This document shows, piece after piece, positions 8,719 to 16,410 of a DNA stretch of 49,182 nucleotides. The notes beneath the pieces are model-generated. The model ran no database searches. It had not been told where the DNA came from and saw only the letters and a list, made by a program, of their open reading frames with translations. The translations under genes were made by a program, and so were the position numbers. This stretch comes from Bacillota bacterium (GTDB lineage Bacteria > Bacillota > Limnochordia > DTU087). Positions within the stretch are counted from its first letter, which is position 1, and every line of letters begins with the position of its first letter. The stretch covers positions 1 to 49,182 of the forward strand of contig JAAZMR010000127.1 of the NCBI GenBank assembly GCA_012798695.1, in the 5' to 3' direction.

Positions 8719-9616
8719 ATTCAAGCAAGCGGGCAAGATTTATTACTTTGACCCTGGCGATATTGAGTTGAGTATTGGCGATGCCGTTATAGTAGAAACG
8801 GTAAGGGGAATTGAATATGGAGACATCGTAGTCCCCCCGAAAATCATCGACGAAGGTGATGTGGTTCAGCCACTCAAGCAAGTATTGCGAAGAGCCACAG
8901 AGGCGGACAGACAGACTATACAGGAGAATGCTGCGAAAGAGGCAGCGGCCTTTCAGATAGGACTAGAGAAAATCGAGAAACATGGCCTACCCATGAAATT
9001 GGTAGATGTAGAATATACCTTTGATAATAGCAAGGTGATTTTCTATTTTACAGCTGATGGGCGAGTGGATTTTCGTGAATTGGTTAAGGATCTGGCTAGT
9101 GTTTTTCGGACTCGCATCGAACTCCGGCAAATAGGTGTGAGAGACCAGGCCAAGATGTTAGGGGGTTTAGGCCCTTGTGGACGTTCGATGTGCTGTGCCA
9201 CTTTTCTCGGCGATTTTGAACCCGTCTCCATCAAAATGGCTAAGGAGCAGAACTTGTCACTTAACCCCAGCAAGATCTCTGGCATTTGCGGCAGGCTGAT
9301 GTGCTGCCTTAGGTTTGAGGTGGAGGCCTATAAAGCGGAAAAGGAAGAGACCGTTGGTGAAACGGATGAGGGTGCTGATGCCCAACCATCAGCAGAGGAG
9401 TCGGAAAGCCTGCTTACCCAGGAAGAAGAACGGGGAGATTCGCCTCCACCCCGACAAGATGGCAAATCTGACGCGGCTGAGTCCCCTTCTGATGGGAAGG
9501 GCTCCAGTGAAAAACCTCCGAAAGGTAATCGCAATCGTAAGAGACGCCATCGTCGACCTCGCAACCGGCCCAAGAAAGACCGGCAGAAGCACAGGCAAAG
9601 CCAAGACAAGAAATGA
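8696..9616 (+). CDS. ricT: PSP1-domain protein RicT (YaaT)
   Basis: This 306-aa protein has the PSP1 core (MVKVVGVRFKQAGKIYYFDPG) and a cysteine-rich part with LGGLGPCGRSMCC and SGICGRLMCCLRFE. In B. subtilis YaaT (RicT) is part of the RicAFT/Y complex, which carries iron-sulfur clusters and aids RNase Y-dependent RNA maturation and the sporulation phosphorelay. The ATG at 8696 gives the usual N terminus. The last 85 residues are an acidic linker followed by a strongly basic, Arg/Lys-rich tail absent from many homologues; it may bind RNA. Confidence 0.92.
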   Translation: MVKVVGVRFKQAGKIYYFDPGDIELSIGDAVIVETVRGIEYGDIVVPPKIIDEGDVVQPLKQVLRRATEADRQTIQENAAKEAAAFQIGLEKIEKHGLPMKLVDVEYTFDNSKVIFYFTADGRVDFRELVKDLASVFRTRIELRQIGVRDQAKMLGGLGPCGRSMCCATFLGDFEPVSIKMAKEQNLSLNPSKISGICGRLMCCLRFEVEAYKAEKEETVGETDEGADAQPSAEESESLLTQEEERGDSPPPRQDGKSDAAESPSDGKGSSEKPPKGNRNRKRRHRRPRNRPKKDRQKHRQSQDKK

Positions 9617-9630
9617 GGTAATCGCTATCT

Positions 9631-9903
9631 ATGGCTGACGAGGCATCACATCATGTCTATATCATCGAGTGTAATGATGGCACCCTTTATACCGGGTATG
9701 CACTGGATGTAAAACAAAGAGTAGAGGCTCATAACGCAGGTCATGGGGCGAAATACACCCGAGGGCGGCGCCCTGTGCGATTACTTTATTCAGAAGTCTA
9801 TGATGACAAGAGTGCTGCTTTACGACGTGAGCTAGAGATCAAAGCCAAACCCAGGGAGGCCAAGCTTCGTTTGATTCGTGAAAATGGCGAAGAGGATACT
9901 TGA
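9631..9903 (+). CDS. GIY-YIG domain protein (YazA/UPF0213)
   Basis: This 90-aa single-domain protein has HVYIIECNDGTLYTGYA, the GIY-YIG motif in its UPF0213 form, plus the conserved Arg (KQRVEAHNAGHGAKYT) and the final Glu (RRELEIKA). UPF0213 members are small nuclease-like proteins of unclear cellular role. In B. subtilis yazA also stands just before rsmI. Here yabA and the yabB methyltransferase gene, usually between yaaT and yazA, are absent. Confidence 0.9.
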   Translation: MADEASHHVYIIECNDGTLYTGYALDVKQRVEAHNAGHGAKYTRGRRPVRLLYSEVYDDKSAALRRELEIKAKPREAKLRLIRENGEEDT

Positions 9904-9920
9904 TAGCAGGGGAGAAGGTT

Positions 9921-10796
9921 GTGACACAGGAGATTGGAAAGCTTTTCATATGCGCCACGCCGATTGGTAACCTAGAAGACATTACACTACGGGCTCTACG
10001 AGTGCTACGAGAAGTGGATTTGATTGCGGCAGAAGATACCCGGAGGACTCGCCAACTGTTAACCCACTTTGATATCCATACCGCTTTGATCAGCTACCAT
10101 CAGCATAATGAGCTTTCGAGAATTCCGGAACTAATCCAGCGGCTGAAGGCGGGTCATGATATTGCGGTGGTCTCAGATGCTGGGACACCGGGCATCTCTG
10201 ATCCGGGACAGAAGCTAATCCAAGCTGCTATAGAGGAAAATCTGCCGGTTGTACCGATACCTGGGCCTAGTGCAGTAGTTACCGCACTTGTGGCCGCGGG
10301 TTTTGACACCGACGTTTTTGTATTTGGTGGGTTTATCCCCCGGAGTGGTCGTAGGAAACGGGAATTTATGGATAAGGTAAGAAGAGAGCATCGTACCACG
10401 GTACTCTATGAGAGCCCGCATCGTCTCCTCAACAGTCTGAAATTGTGTACTGATATCATGCCGGAGCGACCAATGGCAATCTGCCGGGAGCTAACGAAAG
10501 TGCATGAAGAGGTAGTGAGAGGTTACCCAAAAGCACTACTGGACCACTTTCAGGCAACCTCTCCTCGAGGTGAGTTCGTCCTAGTTCTATCTGCTGTCGA
10601 AGAAGGACAAGGGGAGATGGATGTAGTGAACGAGTGTGATGATCGCCCCATCGATGAGGCGGTGCTAGATCTCTTGGCTCAAGGATATAACAAGAAAACC
10701 GCCATCAAAATGGTGGCAGAAGAACGTGGCATCCCCAAGCGGGAAGTCTATGCAGCTGTCATAAACATTCCTGCTGTAAGACCTGGAGAATCTTAG
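9921..10796 (+). CDS. rsmI: 16S rRNA (cytidine-1402-2'-O)-methyltransferase
   Basis: This 291-aa SAM-dependent tetrapyrrole-methylase-fold enzyme contains LFICATPIGNLEDITLRAL, IAAEDTRRTRQLL, VSDAGTPGISDPG and VPIPGPSAV, all typical of RsmI. It 2'-O-methylates C1402 in the ribosomal P site. GGGGAG at 9909-9914 and GTG at 9921 give a proper start; translation from a TTG at 9900 would add seven unlikely residues. It converges on abrB with an 18-base gap. Confidence 0.95.
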   Translation: MTQEIGKLFICATPIGNLEDITLRALRVLREVDLIAAEDTRRTRQLLTHFDIHTALISYHQHNELSRIPELIQRLKAGHDIAVVSDAGTPGISDPGQKLIQAAIEENLPVVPIPGPSAVVTALVAAGFDTDVFVFGGFIPRSGRRKREFMDKVRREHRTTVLYESPHRLLNSLKLCTDIMPERPMAICRELTKVHEEVVRGYPKALLDHFQATSPRGEFVLVLSAVEEGQGEMDVVNECDDRPIDEAVLDLLAQGYNKKTAIKMVAEERGIPKREVYAAVINIPAVRPGES

Positions 10797-10814
10797 GTTT
10801 ATCCCAGTGATAGC

Positions 10815-11060
10815 TTATGATGCGTCGGATATTTGGGCTAAACAGTGGGAGCAAATGCTTTTGTCTTTAAAGGTAACGATATCTTTGCCACTGCCGCAAA
10901 ACACGCAGGCGGCTTCATATTTCCTCAAGATAATCTTGTCACCTTCGACGAAGATCTCCAGGGGATCCCGTCTACCAATCTGCAGTGTCCGGCGCAATTC
11001 AATGGGAATCACTATTCGACCTAGATCATCCATTTGCCGAACTATTCCGGTAGATTTCAT
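10815..11060 (-). CDS. abrB: AbrB-family transition-state regulator
   Basis: This 81-aa protein has the N-terminal AbrB/SpoVT DNA-binding fold: MKSTGIVRQMDDLGRIVIPI, then ELRRTLQI. The C-terminal 30 residues hold CVFC and CSHC pairs that could bind zinc, unlike the B. subtilis C-terminal domain but seen in clostridial homologues. The ATG at 11060 is 8 bases behind AGGAGG. A strong promoter (11109-11137) and two Spo0A-like boxes (11079-11095) lie upstream. AbrB represses stationary-phase genes during growth. The place between rsmI and metS is as in B. subtilis. Confidence 0.93.
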   Translation of the reverse strand: MKSTGIVRQMDDLGRIVIPIELRRTLQIGRRDPLEIFVEGDKIILRKYEAACVFCGSGKDIVTFKDKSICSHCLAQISDAS

Positions 11061-11078
11061 CTCCAAATCCTCCTTTGA

Positions 11079-11095
11079 TTCGACACGAATCGACA
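11079..11095 (-). promoter_or_regulatory. Tandem Spo0A-box-like sites in abrB leader
   Basis: On the minus strand TGTCGAA (11079-11085) matches the core 0A box exactly and TGTCGAT (11089-11095) matches six of seven. They are 10 bases apart on the same face of the helix and lie just downstream of the -10 box, where Spo0A~P represses abrB in B. subtilis. Binding is inferred. Confidence 0.55.
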
Positions 11096-11108
11096 TATTG
11101 TCAAGAAG

Positions 11109-11137
11109 AGTATACTGGGTTTAGGATGCTAAGTCAA
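11109..11137 (-). promoter_or_regulatory. Sigma-A promoter of abrB
   Basis: On the minus strand TTGACT (11132-11137), a 17-base spacer and TATACT (11109-11114) stand about 50 bases before the abrB start. Confidence 0.75.
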
Positions 11138-11182
11138 CCGTTTTTTGTAAAGACTTGATAGAACAGGCAGGAGTGATATTAG

Positions 11183-11956
11183 GTGGAATTGCGGATCATT
11201 GGTCAGCGCTCTCCTTATGCTGGCCCAGATGAGGCTACTGTGGGATACGTGCTCGAAGGGGAAAGTGGTCACCTGATTCTGGAATGTGGCAGTGGAGTTA
11301 CAGCCAAGTATCTTCACCAATATGATTTGGCGGACCTAGAGGGAGTGATGATCAGCCATCTACACCCTGATCACTTCGTTGACTTGTTCCCCCTAGGTTT
11401 TGCCATTAAGCATGCGCAAATGCAGGGAATAAGAAGCGCGCGGGTGCCCCTCTTCCTGCCTCCTGGTGGTGTTGATTTATTTAATGACGTACTGGGCTGG
11501 TTAGGTGATTTGAGCAATCACTATGCTGAGGTTTTTGTGTATGAAGAATATCATAGCGACTCCTCATTGGAAATCGGAGCCTGGAAGGTGCATTTTCATA
11601 GGGTTTATCATGGGATGAACTGTCACGGGGTGGTAGTTGAAGGCCCCCAAGGCCAGCGGTTAGGTTATACTGGGGATACCAAGATGGGTCCGCAGCTAGC
11701 TAGTTTCTTCAGAGGGAATGATGTGCTGTTGTGTGAAGCTACGGTGGAGTCAGAAGAGGAAGGTGCACGCACCGGGCATCTAACGGCTGAACAAGCAGGC
11801 ATATTGGCGGCTGACGCAGAGATCGATCATCTAGTGCTTACACACTTTTTGCCCGGAACAGATGAGAGAGAGAAACAACGTGCAGCAGCTCGGCATTTTA
11901 TGGGCAAAATTACAGTGGCCCAGGCGGGCCAAGTATATGCTGTGGAGAGGGAGTAG
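11183..11956 (+). CDS. Metallo-beta-lactamase fold hydrolase
   Basis: This 257-aa protein has the zinc motif ISHLHPDHFVDLFP (HxHxDH), a second His in VYHGMNCHGV, the Asp in YTGDTKMG and LTHFLPGT near the end. This is the RNase Z/YhfI-like branch of the superfamily. Substrate cannot be inferred; it is shorter than RNase Z and has no exosite arm, so a role in tRNA processing is not claimed. GTG at 11183 follows AGGAGTGA with 8-base spacing. It is divergent from abrB and interrupts the usual abrB-metS neighbourhood. Confidence 0.85.
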   Translation: MELRIIGQRSPYAGPDEATVGYVLEGESGHLILECGSGVTAKYLHQYDLADLEGVMISHLHPDHFVDLFPLGFAIKHAQMQGIRSARVPLFLPPGGVDLFNDVLGWLGDLSNHYAEVFVYEEYHSDSSLEIGAWKVHFHRVYHGMNCHGVVVEGPQGQRLGYTGDTKMGPQLASFFRGNDVLLCEATVESEEEGARTGHLTAEQAGILAADAEIDHLVLTHFLPGTDEREKQRAAARHFMGKITVAQAGQVYAVERE

Positions 11957-11992
11957 ACAGGCCTATTTCTATTTCTTTCTCCGGCCGCTATC

Positions 11993-12020
11993 TTGACAGG
12001 TCCAAAGATTATGATATAGT
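11993..12020 (+). promoter_or_regulatory. Promoter of the metS T-box transcript
   Basis: TTGACA (11993-11998), a 16-base spacer and TATAGT (12015-12020) precede the T-box leader by about 25 bases. Confidence 0.75.
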
Positions 12021-12044
12021 GGAGATCAAATTGATGATCTAAAG

Positions 12045-12375
12045 ACAGTGAATGGGAAGAGTAGTTGCCCAAATGGGTAGGCAGAGAGAGTCGGGTAAGG
12101 TGAAAGCCGATACTGCCCTGTGGTGATGAACATGGCCCAGGAGTCGCCATTCGAAAGACCCTTGGCATGCTGCCAGGGATTAGTAGGGTGAGCCGGGGAC
12201 CTTTGCCAAGGTGAGGCGCCCGTTATAGCGCCAGGGTATGCAGGCTTTTCCTTAAACAGATAGCTGAGTACCTGGTGAGGCCATTACTGTGAAGTAGTGG
12301 CGAAATATGGGTGGTACCGCGTGAGTATCTCTCGCCCCTGATAGTGATCAGGTGCGAGAGATTTTTGTTTTGAAG
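12045..12375 (+). promoter_or_regulatory. T-box riboswitch (Met specifier) upstream of metS
   Basis: This leader of about 330 bases has stem I (GTGAATGGGAAGAGTAG at the 5' end), a GAACATGG specifier segment with the Met codon ATG at 12132-12134, and the T-box sequence GGGTGGTACCGCG at 12309-12321. An intrinsic terminator follows. Uncharged tRNA-Met would pair with the T-box and stabilise the antiterminator, raising metS expression when methionyl-tRNA is low. Confidence 0.93.
12329..12370 (+). terminator. T-box leader terminator
   Basis: CTCTCGC (12329-12335) pairs with GCGAGAG (12354-12360), and CCTGAT (12337-12342) with ATCAGG (12347-12352). ATTTTTGTTTT follows. The helix is 13 bp with a single C-T mismatch. 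It is the OFF structure of the T-box. Confidence 0.9.
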
Positions 12376-12408
12376 AGAAGATTGTACGAAGGAGAGGAAG
12401 ATGCATCT

Positions 12409-14361
12409 ATGGGTAGCACAGAAAAATACTACATCACAACTCCCATTTACTACCCCAGTGACAGGCTGCACATCGGGCATGCCTATACAACTACTATTGC
12501 TGATTCCCTGGCCCGGTGGCATCGGTTCACGGGTAAAGATGTGCTGTTCTTAACAGGGTCCGACGAACACGGTCAGAAGATCGAGAGGGCAGCGGCATCT
12601 CTGGGGATTAGGCCTAAGGAATATGTTGACAAAATCGTAGGTACCTTCAAGGACCTGTGGCAGAAATACAATATTTCCTATGATGACTTTGTACGGACTA
12701 CTGACGAGCGCCATCATCGGGTTGTGCAGGAAGTCTTTCGGAGGATCTATGATAAGGGCGATATCTATAAGGGAGAGTACGAAGGCTGGTACTGCACACC
12801 TTGTGAAGCATTTTGGGTGGAAAACAAACTAGAAGATGGCAACTGTCCCGATTGTGGTCGGCAGGTTGAGCTGATTAAGGAGGAGAGCTATTTCTTCCGA
12901 CTTTCCAAGTATGCCGATCGTCTGCTCCAGCATATCGAGGAACATCCAGAATTCATTCAACCGGAAAGTCGCCGCAATGAAATGGTCAATTTCATCAAGA
13001 GCGGTCTGGAAGATCTCTGTGTGTCCCGGACAACCTTTGACTGGGGTATTCCTGTCCCCATTGATGACCAGCATGTCATTTATGTCTGGTTCGATGCCTT
13101 GACCAATTACTTGACTGGCGCTGGTTTTCTCCAAGACGATATTGCATTTACCAAGTATTGGCCAGCAGACTTGCATTTGGTGGGCAAGGAGATAATCAGG
13201 TTTCATACGATTATTTGGCCCATCACTCTCATGGCCTTGGATCTTCCGCTGCCCAAGACGATTTTCGGTCATGGGTGGCTGCTTTTCGACCATGACAAAA
13301 TGTCCAAATCGAAGGGGAATGTGGTAGACCCTGTGGAATTGGCGAATGAGTATGGTGTGGATGCTGTCAGACACTTTCTCTTGCGAGAAATCTCCTTTGG
13401 GCAAGATGGCAATTTCTCTCACAGGGCTCTGATTGAGAGGATCAATGCTGATCTAGCTAATGACCTGGGCAACTTGCTGCACCGCAGTGTGGCAATGATC
13501 ATTCGCTATCGGGATGGAGTTATTCCTCAGCCCCATGGGTTGACCGACTTGGAGCGTGATCTACAGCAGCTGGCAGGTTCCACAGCCAAAGATGTCGGCA
13601 GAACAATGGATGATCTGGAAGTAAATGCTGCCATATCCGCTATATGGCGATTGATAGCTCGGGCCAACAAATATGTTGATGAAGCGGAGCCTTGGGTTCT
13701 CAATAAGACAGAGCAAAATGATCGCCTAGATACTGTACTCTATCATCTAGCAGAGACCTTGAGGATCATTACTCTCTTGATTAAATCTTTCCTGCCTGAG
13801 ACGGGTGAGAAGATGTGGGTACAACTAGGAATAAGAAAAGAACTGGATTCCTGTTGCCTAGAAGATATCGCGTGGGGTGGGTTAGAGCCTGGTACCAAGG
13901 TAGTAAAAAGCGATCCCATTTTTCCCCGCATTGATCTGGAAGAGGTATTGACTAAATCCCAGGAAGGCTCTCATGAGGTTGAGGAAAAACAACAAGTCGG
14001 AGGTAACGAGATGGATCAGGCAAAAACCGTAGGTAAACCTCAAATATCGATTGAGGATTTCGCAAAATTGGATTTGAGAGTGGCCGAGATTACGGCTGCA
14101 GAACCAGTATCTGGAGCTGATCGACTGTTGAAGCTGCAAGTCACGATCGGTACGGAAAAGCGACAGATTGTGGCAGGTATTGCCCAACATTATGACCCAG
14201 AGAGCTTGGTGGGCAAGCATATCGTGGTTGTGGCTAATCTCAAACCAGCTAAACTAAGAGGCGAATTGTCTGAAGGGATGCTGCTGGCAGCATCAACAAC
14301 TGATAGCCTTGGGCTGATAACAATCGATAGGGACTTGCCTAGTGGAGCCCAGGTAAAATGA
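12409..14361 (+). CDS. metS: Methionyl-tRNA synthetase with C-terminal tRNA-binding domain
   Basis: This 650-aa class I synthetase charges tRNA-Met. Motifs are the HIGH box (RLHIGHAY), a zinc knuckle (CTPCEAFW...CPDCGR), the KMSKS loop (DKMSKSKGN) and the anticodon-binding helical domain. After a variable linker, a C-terminal EMAP II/Trbp111-like domain (FAKLDLRVAEITAAEPV onwards, about 110 aa) is fused. The ATG at 12409 is preceded by GGAGAGG; the in-frame GTG at 12352 sits inside the terminator and is not a start. Expression is controlled by the T-box. The stop overlaps the tatD start (ATGA). Confidence 0.97.
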   Translation: MGSTEKYYITTPIYYPSDRLHIGHAYTTTIADSLARWHRFTGKDVLFLTGSDEHGQKIERAAASLGIRPKEYVDKIVGTFKDLWQKYNISYDDFVRTTDERHHRVVQEVFRRIYDKGDIYKGEYEGWYCTPCEAFWVENKLEDGNCPDCGRQVELIKEESYFFRLSKYADRLLQHIEEHPEFIQPESRRNEMVNFIKSGLEDLCVSRTTFDWGIPVPIDDQHVIYVWFDALTNYLTGAGFLQDDIAFTKYWPADLHLVGKEIIRFHTIIWPITLMALDLPLPKTIFGHGWLLFDHDKMSKSKGNVVDPVELANEYGVDAVRHFLLREISFGQDGNFSHRALIERINADLANDLGNLLHRSVAMIIRYRDGVIPQPHGLTDLERDLQQLAGSTAKDVGRTMDDLEVNAAISAIWRLIARANKYVDEAEPWVLNKTEQNDRLDTVLYHLAETLRIITLLIKSFLPETGEKMWVQLGIRKELDSCCLEDIAWGGLEPGTKVVKSDPIFPRIDLEEVLTKSQEGSHEVEEKQQVGGNEMDQAKTVGKPQISIEDFAKLDLRVAEITAAEPVSGADRLLKLQVTIGTEKRQIVAGIAQHYDPESLVGKHIVVVANLKPAKLRGELSEGMLLAASTTDSLGLITIDRDLPSGAQVK

Positions 14362-15137
14362 TCAAGAGAGACAGCGTGGAGTTGATCGATACTCACTGTC
14401 ACCTCAATGACGAGCAATATGAGGATGTGGCTGCAGTTATTGAAAGGGCTTGGTCAGCAGGTTTGGTACAGTTGATCAATATAGGCTATGATGTAGATTC
14501 TTCTAAGAAAGCCATTGAACAAGCATCTATGTATCCATCTGTTAAGGCCACAGTGGGAATCCATCCCCATGATGCTGGCACGGCGACGGAGGCTGCTCTG
14601 GAAGAAATCGAGAGCCTGGCGACTGCAGAATCAGTGGTAGCCTTGGGGGAAATTGGGTTGGATTACTATTACGACAATTCGCCCCGGGAACTGCAGCGCA
14701 AGGCTTTTCGTCGACAAATGGCGTTGGCTAAGCAGCTGCAGTTGCCAGTGGTAATCCACAGCCGTAAAGCTACTAGAGACACTTTAGAGATCCTCAGGGA
14801 GTATGCTCCCTTGCAGGGGATTATGCACTGCTTCTCTGGCAGTCTCGAGACTGCCCAGATTTGTGTAGACCTTGGCCTCTATGTAGCTTTTGGGGGTGCC
14901 ATTACCTTTAAGAATGCTGCACGGCTGCGGGAGGTAGTCGCCAAGGTGCCTTTGGAGTACATTGTAGTAGAGACTGATTGTCCGTACCTCAGCCCTGAGC
15001 CCCTGCGGGGCAAGCGTAATGAACCGGCCAATCTCCAACTCATCCTAGCCAAACTAGCAGAGGTGAAGCAAGTTAGCTTGATAGACGCCGCCCGAGTTAC
15101 TACTTGCAATGCACGGACAGCATTTGGCTTGGATTAG
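14358..15137 (+). CDS. tatD: TatD-family metal-dependent hydrolase
   Basis: This 259-aa TIM-barrel hydrolase has DTHCHLND, ALGEIGLDYYY, VIHSRKA, MHCFSGS and VETDCPYLSPEP, the full set of metal ligands of TatD DNases (YabD in B. subtilis, downstream of metS there too). Known members are 3'-5' DNA exonucleases. The ATG overlaps the metS stop, so translation is coupled. A hairpin with arms GGGATG and CATCCC lies 15-40 bases after the stop. Confidence 0.94.
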   Translation: MIKRDSVELIDTHCHLNDEQYEDVAAVIERAWSAGLVQLINIGYDVDSSKKAIEQASMYPSVKATVGIHPHDAGTATEAALEEIESLATAESVVALGEIGLDYYYDNSPRELQRKAFRRQMALAKQLQLPVVIHSRKATRDTLEILREYAPLQGIMHCFSGSLETAQICVDLGLYVAFGGAITFKNAARLREVVAKVPLEYIVVETDCPYLSPEPLRGKRNEPANLQLILAKLAEVKQVSLIDAARVTTCNARTAFGLD

Positions 15138-15150
15138 TATCTGATCGGAG

Positions 15151-15178
15151 GGATGTGGTACCAAAAGTGCTGCATCCC
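15151..15178. terminator. Possible terminator between tatD and the chrA pair
   Basis: GGGATG (15151-15156) and CATCCC (15173-15178) form a stem after tatD, which converges here with the minus-strand chromate transporter gene. There is no strong T-run, so this is tentative. Confidence 0.35.
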
Positions 15179-15182
15179 CCTG

Positions 15183-15701
15183 CTAGTAACCCAGCAGAAT
15201 CCCGGCTAATCCACCCAAGAGAATCAGCAAGATCGGGTTAGAGTTGGTTTGAGTAATGAGTAAGAAGGTGGCGATGGCTAGGACGAGAGTTTTGAGATCA
15301 ATGACAGCTGAAGGTAATATGTACAGGCCAGCTGATACGATCAAGATGACCACTGCCACATGGATACCTGCCATAGCCCGTTTAGTGAGAGGGTGATCCT
15401 GGTATCGGGCAAGGAAATGGAAGAGTAGAAAGGTGAGTATGAGAGATGGTGAGATCACCGCAAGAGTAGCCACCGCACCTCCCAAGAGTCCAAAAAGGCG
15501 ATAGCCGACAAAGGTCGCAGTGTTTACTGCGATAGGACCCGGAGTCATCTCTGATATTGCCACCATATCGAGAAACTCCTTTAGATTGAGCCATCCCGGT
15601 TCCACCATTTCCCGCTGGAGTAACGGGATCATGGCATAGCCGCCTCCATAAGCCACACAGCCGATCTTGAAGAAAGTAGTATAGAGCCCCAACAAGTTCA
15701 T
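15183..15701 (-). CDS. chrA: Half-size chromate transporter (CHR), second subunit
   Basis: This 172-aa membrane protein is a single CHR domain with FFKIGCVAYGGGYAMIPLLQ and MTPGPIAVNTATFVGYR, followed by three to four hydrophobic helices. Short CHR proteins act in pairs with opposite topology, and a paralogue is encoded 74 bases upstream. The family includes chromate exporters; some members may carry other anions. Its operon partner upstream is a GntR regulator. Confidence 0.88.
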   Translation of the reverse strand: MNLLGLYTTFFKIGCVAYGGGYAMIPLLQREMVEPGWLNLKEFLDMVAISEMTPGPIAVNTATFVGYRLFGLLGGAVATLAVISPSLILTFLLFHFLARYQDHPLTKRAMAGIHVAVVILIVSAGLYILPSAVIDLKTLVLAIATFLLITQTNSNPILLILLGGLAGILLGY

Positions 15702-15775
15702 GTCGAGCGGCGCTAACAGGCCATTATTCGCCGCAGAGCCAAGCGCCTTGCCTCCCTTGCTTTAAGAAATTTCTG

Positions 15776-16363
15776 CTAATCAGCTAGTACAAGTCCGGCA
15801 ATTGCCGCCAATAGAACAATGGCTATAGGGTGAACTCTGAATAGAAACATGGTTACCAGGCCGCTGATCACGGCTATCCATTTCCATCTTTGATCTAGGG
15901 TCTGCCTGCCTATGCGAAGTGCCGTTGCCAGGATAAGGCCGACTACTACAGGGCGAACGCCTTGAAAGAAGTTGGATACCAACCGCGATTTGTGAAAACC
16001 GTCAAAAGCTGCGGCGATTACGGACATAACTAGAAAGGATGGCAGAGTGACACCGGCTGCCGCCAGTAATCCACCGGCCATACCTCGCATGCGATGTCCC
16101 GTAAATAGCGCCATGTTGATGGCCACAGCCCCAGGAATGAGTTGCACACTAGAGACACAGTCTAGGAATTCTGATGGCTGTATCCACCGTTGTCTCTGTA
16201 CGAGCTCTTGTTCGATCAGGGATATCATAGCAAAGCCCCCTCCGAATGTAAATGCCCCGATCTTGAAGAAAGTCCAGAAAACCGCCCATAAAGTTGGTGG
16301 CGAAGCTGGGATGGCATCCATCTGGTTTTTGTTACTGAAGCTCTTTTCTGCCAACGGTGTCAT
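15776..16363 (-). CDS. chrA: Half-size chromate transporter (CHR), first subunit
   Basis: This 195-aa single-CHR-domain membrane protein has FFKIGAFTFGGGFAMISLIE, LIPGAVAINMALFTGHR and several hydrophobic helices. It differs from the next gene mainly in an N-terminal extension of about 25 hydrophilic residues. The pair is the split form of the bidomain ChrA. The gene starts 47 bases after the GntR gene, so the regulator may control it. Confidence 0.88.
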   Translation of the reverse strand: MTPLAEKSFSNKNQMDAIPASPPTLWAVFWTFFKIGAFTFGGGFAMISLIEQELVQRQRWIQPSEFLDCVSSVQLIPGAVAINMALFTGHRMRGMAGGLLAAAGVTLPSFLVMSVIAAAFDGFHKSRLVSNFFQGVRPVVVGLILATALRIGRQTLDQRWKWIAVISGLVTMFLFRVHPIAIVLLAAIAGLVLAD

Positions 16364-16410
16364 CAGTAGTCCTCTTTCTAGGTTGGTTAGTGGCCACTCA
16401 AGCAGATCAC

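Noticed and set aside
9315-9638. Basic 107-codon frame inside ricT
   Set aside because: It is the shifted reading of the Arg/Lys-rich tail of ricT, which has skewed composition in all frames.
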